NCBI GenBank assembly: GCA_963743875.1
Contig: CAVURM010000001.1
Location: 1,054,001 to 1,118,000 of the forward strand
Length of the DNA stretch: 64,000 nt
Origin: RHKX01 sp963743875
Lineage (GTDB): Bacteria; Actinomycetota; Thermoleophilia; Solirubrobacterales; 70-9
Reading direction: 5' to 3'
Both the position numbers and the translations under genes were made by a program. Of the stretch, positions 62,641 to 64,000 are shown piece by piece (within the stretch, counting starts at the first letter, position 1; the number at the start of each line of letters is the position of its first letter). The notes under the pieces are model-generated. The model was given only the letters and a program-made list of their open reading frames with translations, had not been told where the DNA came from and did no database searches.

Positions 62641-64000
62641 TCAAGGTTCGAGCAACGGAGCCGGCGTCAGATCAGGCGCGAGGTTGCGCATGGTCGGTTC
62701 CGTCGACTCGCCGCATTCTATGGCCTCAAACAGGGCACGGGAGTGATCGAGAAGCCGCTGGTATGGGTAGTCACCGGTCCGGCGGTTGAAATCGAGGAAG
62801 GCCCAATCACTCGCCTGGACTGCCAGCAGCTCCCGTGCGGCCCTGGCGAGAGCGGGGCCCTGGAGACGTCCCGACGAAACCTCACGGAGAACCCGGAGCT
62901 CGAGTCGGCGCGCAGCCCAGGCGAGGTCGGCGACCGGCCGCGAGTCCCAGGTTCGGCGGTCCTTACCCTCGCCCCAGGTCGAGGCCGCGAGCGGCCGGCG
63001 CTCGGGCTCGTGTTCGGCGAGCGCCCGGCTCAGGGTGATCGGGCGGACGCCGAACTCCGGGAGCTCGATCAGCACCCGCTCGAGCCAGGTCGGCCCCTCC
63101 CACCACCAATGCCCGAGCAGCTCGGTGTCGATCGCGAAGGTCAGGAGCCCCCGCCGGCCGGCGGTCGACCGGTACCGATCGAGGCGTGCGGCCACATCCC
63201 GGGCGAACTCGCGGGCCTGCTCGCGGGCACGATCGGCGGCCGCTTCGGGGTCGTATGGGTCGCCGCCGATCGACCACGGCCGGCACCCTCGCAGCGACTT
63301 GGCGTGGAAATCGGCATAACGGGGATCGGACGGGTAGCCGCCCCAAGACCAGAGCCACTGCACGGCCTCCCAGTCGATCGGAAAGGCGACGGGTCCGTCA
63401 GTTGCGATCGGGCGCATTGCCGAAACCGCAGGTTCGTTGGCCGACTGATCCGTGCAGAAATACTCGATGCCGACCTCGGCCAACAGGTGCTCGAGTCCCG
63501 GCTCATGGGCGCATTCGGGCAGCCAGAAGCCCCGCGCGGCTCCAAAGCGACGCCGATGAGAGCGGAGGCCGGTCTCGATCTGCAGCAGGCGCCCGGGGCG
63601 GGTGGCGAGCAGCGGCAGCAACGCGTGGGTCGCCGATGAGGTGACGAGCTCGACCCGCCCCGCCTCCGACGCCTCGACGAAGGCCCTGAGCGAGATGCCG
63701 TCGAAGCCCTCGAGTGCCGATATCGCACGCCGATAGCGCTCCGCCTCCGCCTCGCAGGCCGGGACGAGATCCGTCTCGACGTCACGCGCGTCAAGCTCCG
63801 CCGACCCGACCCGGAACTCACGAACGAAATCGAGCAGGCGTTCCCCGACCCCGGGGTTCTCGAGTTGATCGGCCAGAACCGGGGTCACCGTGATCGTCAG
63901 ATCATGCGCGGCCTCGAGGACCGGAAGGTGCGAGCGGACGATCGCATCGAAGAGCCATTCCTCGCCGAAGGGATAGGTCCCGAAACCCTCGACGTAGGGC
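62641..64000 (-). CDS. GH57 (DUF1957) alpha-glucan branching enzyme, partial at window end
   Basis: The C-terminal 452 or so residues, still open at 64000. The first readable residues, PYVEGFGTYPFGEEWLFDAI, match the GH57 start motif. ARGFWLPECAHEPGLEHLLA carries the nucleophile Glu, and LTFAIDTELLGHWWWEGPTW the acid/base Asp and metal-site residues. The C-terminal DUF1957 helices follow. Together they indicate a 1,4-alpha-glucan branching enzyme or 4-alpha-glucanotransferase. Paired with the GT4 gene. Confidence 0.9.
   Translation of the reverse strand, partial: PYVEGFGTYPFGEEWLFDAIVRSHLPVLEAAHDLTITVTPVLADQLENPGVGERLLDFVREFRVGSAELDARDVETDLVPACEAEAERYRRAISALEGFDGISLRAFVEASEAGRVELVTSSATHALLPLLATRPGRLLQIETGLRSHRRRFGAARGFWLPECAHEPGLEHLLAEVGIEYFCTDQSANEPAVSAMRPIATDGPVAFPIDWEAVQWLWSWGGYPSDPRYADFHAKSLRGCRPWSIGGDPYDPEAAADRAREQAREFARDVAARLDRYRSTAGRRGLLTFAIDTELLGHWWWEGPTWLERVLIELPEFGVRPITLSRALAEHEPERRPLAASTWGEGKDRRTWDSRPVADLAWAARRLELRVLREVSSGRLQGPALARAARELLAVQASDWAFLDFNRRTGDYPYQRLLDHSRALFEAIECGESTEPTMRNLAPDLTPAPLLEP

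Overview
The window looks like a chromosomal segment of a high-GC, Gram-positive actinobacterium. The gene content and protein character (LCP proteins, an Rpf-like muralytic protein, DivIVA-like coiled-coil proteins, ETF/acyl-CoA/cobalamin mutase metabolism, leaderless genes with TANNNT boxes) suggest the Thermoleophilia/Solirubrobacterales branch. That placement is inference from recalled family resemblance, not from a search. I saw no phage, transposase, CRISPR, rRNA or tRNA gene.

Layout. 1-4100: end of an HxlR regulator, a transpeptidase (PBP), a small membrane protein, a lipoprotein, an SRPBCC protein and a small Cys-rich protein. 4146-15335: an orphan ParA, then a minus-strand envelope-precursor block (UDP-glucose dehydrogenase, two NDP-sugar pyrophosphorylases, phosphoglucose/phosphomannose isomerase, homoserine kinase), an LCP ligase, an M20 peptidase and a lipoprotein. 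15311-24301: the complete FoF1 ATP synthase operon (atpI-like, a, c, b, delta, alpha, gamma, beta, epsilon) behind a WecA/TagO-type transferase. 24313-32093: DUF354, glyA, rpiB, tsaC, prmC, prfA, a zinc CDF exporter, DUF1385 and rpmE, a translation/housekeeping run linked largely by 4-bp overlaps. 32230-38145: assorted lipoprotein, alcohol dehydrogenase, P450, GH114-like and small membrane genes. 38146-44682: ETF-quinone oxidoreductase, etfA, etfB with a palindromic operator, and a split cobalamin-dependent acyl-CoA mutase. 44761-50669: dehydrogenase, amidase, HAD phosphatase and a three-gene secreted cluster. 50708-54576: thiolase, leucyl aminopeptidase, acyl-CoA dehydrogenase. 55048-58737: an unusual group of three coiled-coil/DivIVA-like proteins interleaved with two PRC-barrel proteins, then meaB (mutase chaperone). 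59738-64000: acyltransferase, YccF, a membrane protein and a GT4/GH57 alpha-glucan pair cut by the window end.

The genes fit an aerobic lifestyle that oxidises acyl-CoAs (acyl-CoA dehydrogenase, thiolase, ETF, ETF-QO, mutase plus MeaB) and feeds a proton ATP synthase, with a large investment in envelope polymers and secreted proteins.

Two general features matter for any reader. First, about ten otherwise conserved genes, including the housekeeping gene glyA, carry single-base indels; these look like sequence or assembly errors, so frameshifted genes are annotated over their full span. Second, the gaps between genes carry several families of GC-rich, hairpin-forming repeats (a 74-bp element, a 79-bp tandem triplet with inverted relatives 12 kb away, and a CTCGGCAGG nonamer), and many genes start 6-8 nt after a TANNNT box with no ribosome binding site, indicating leaderless mRNAs.
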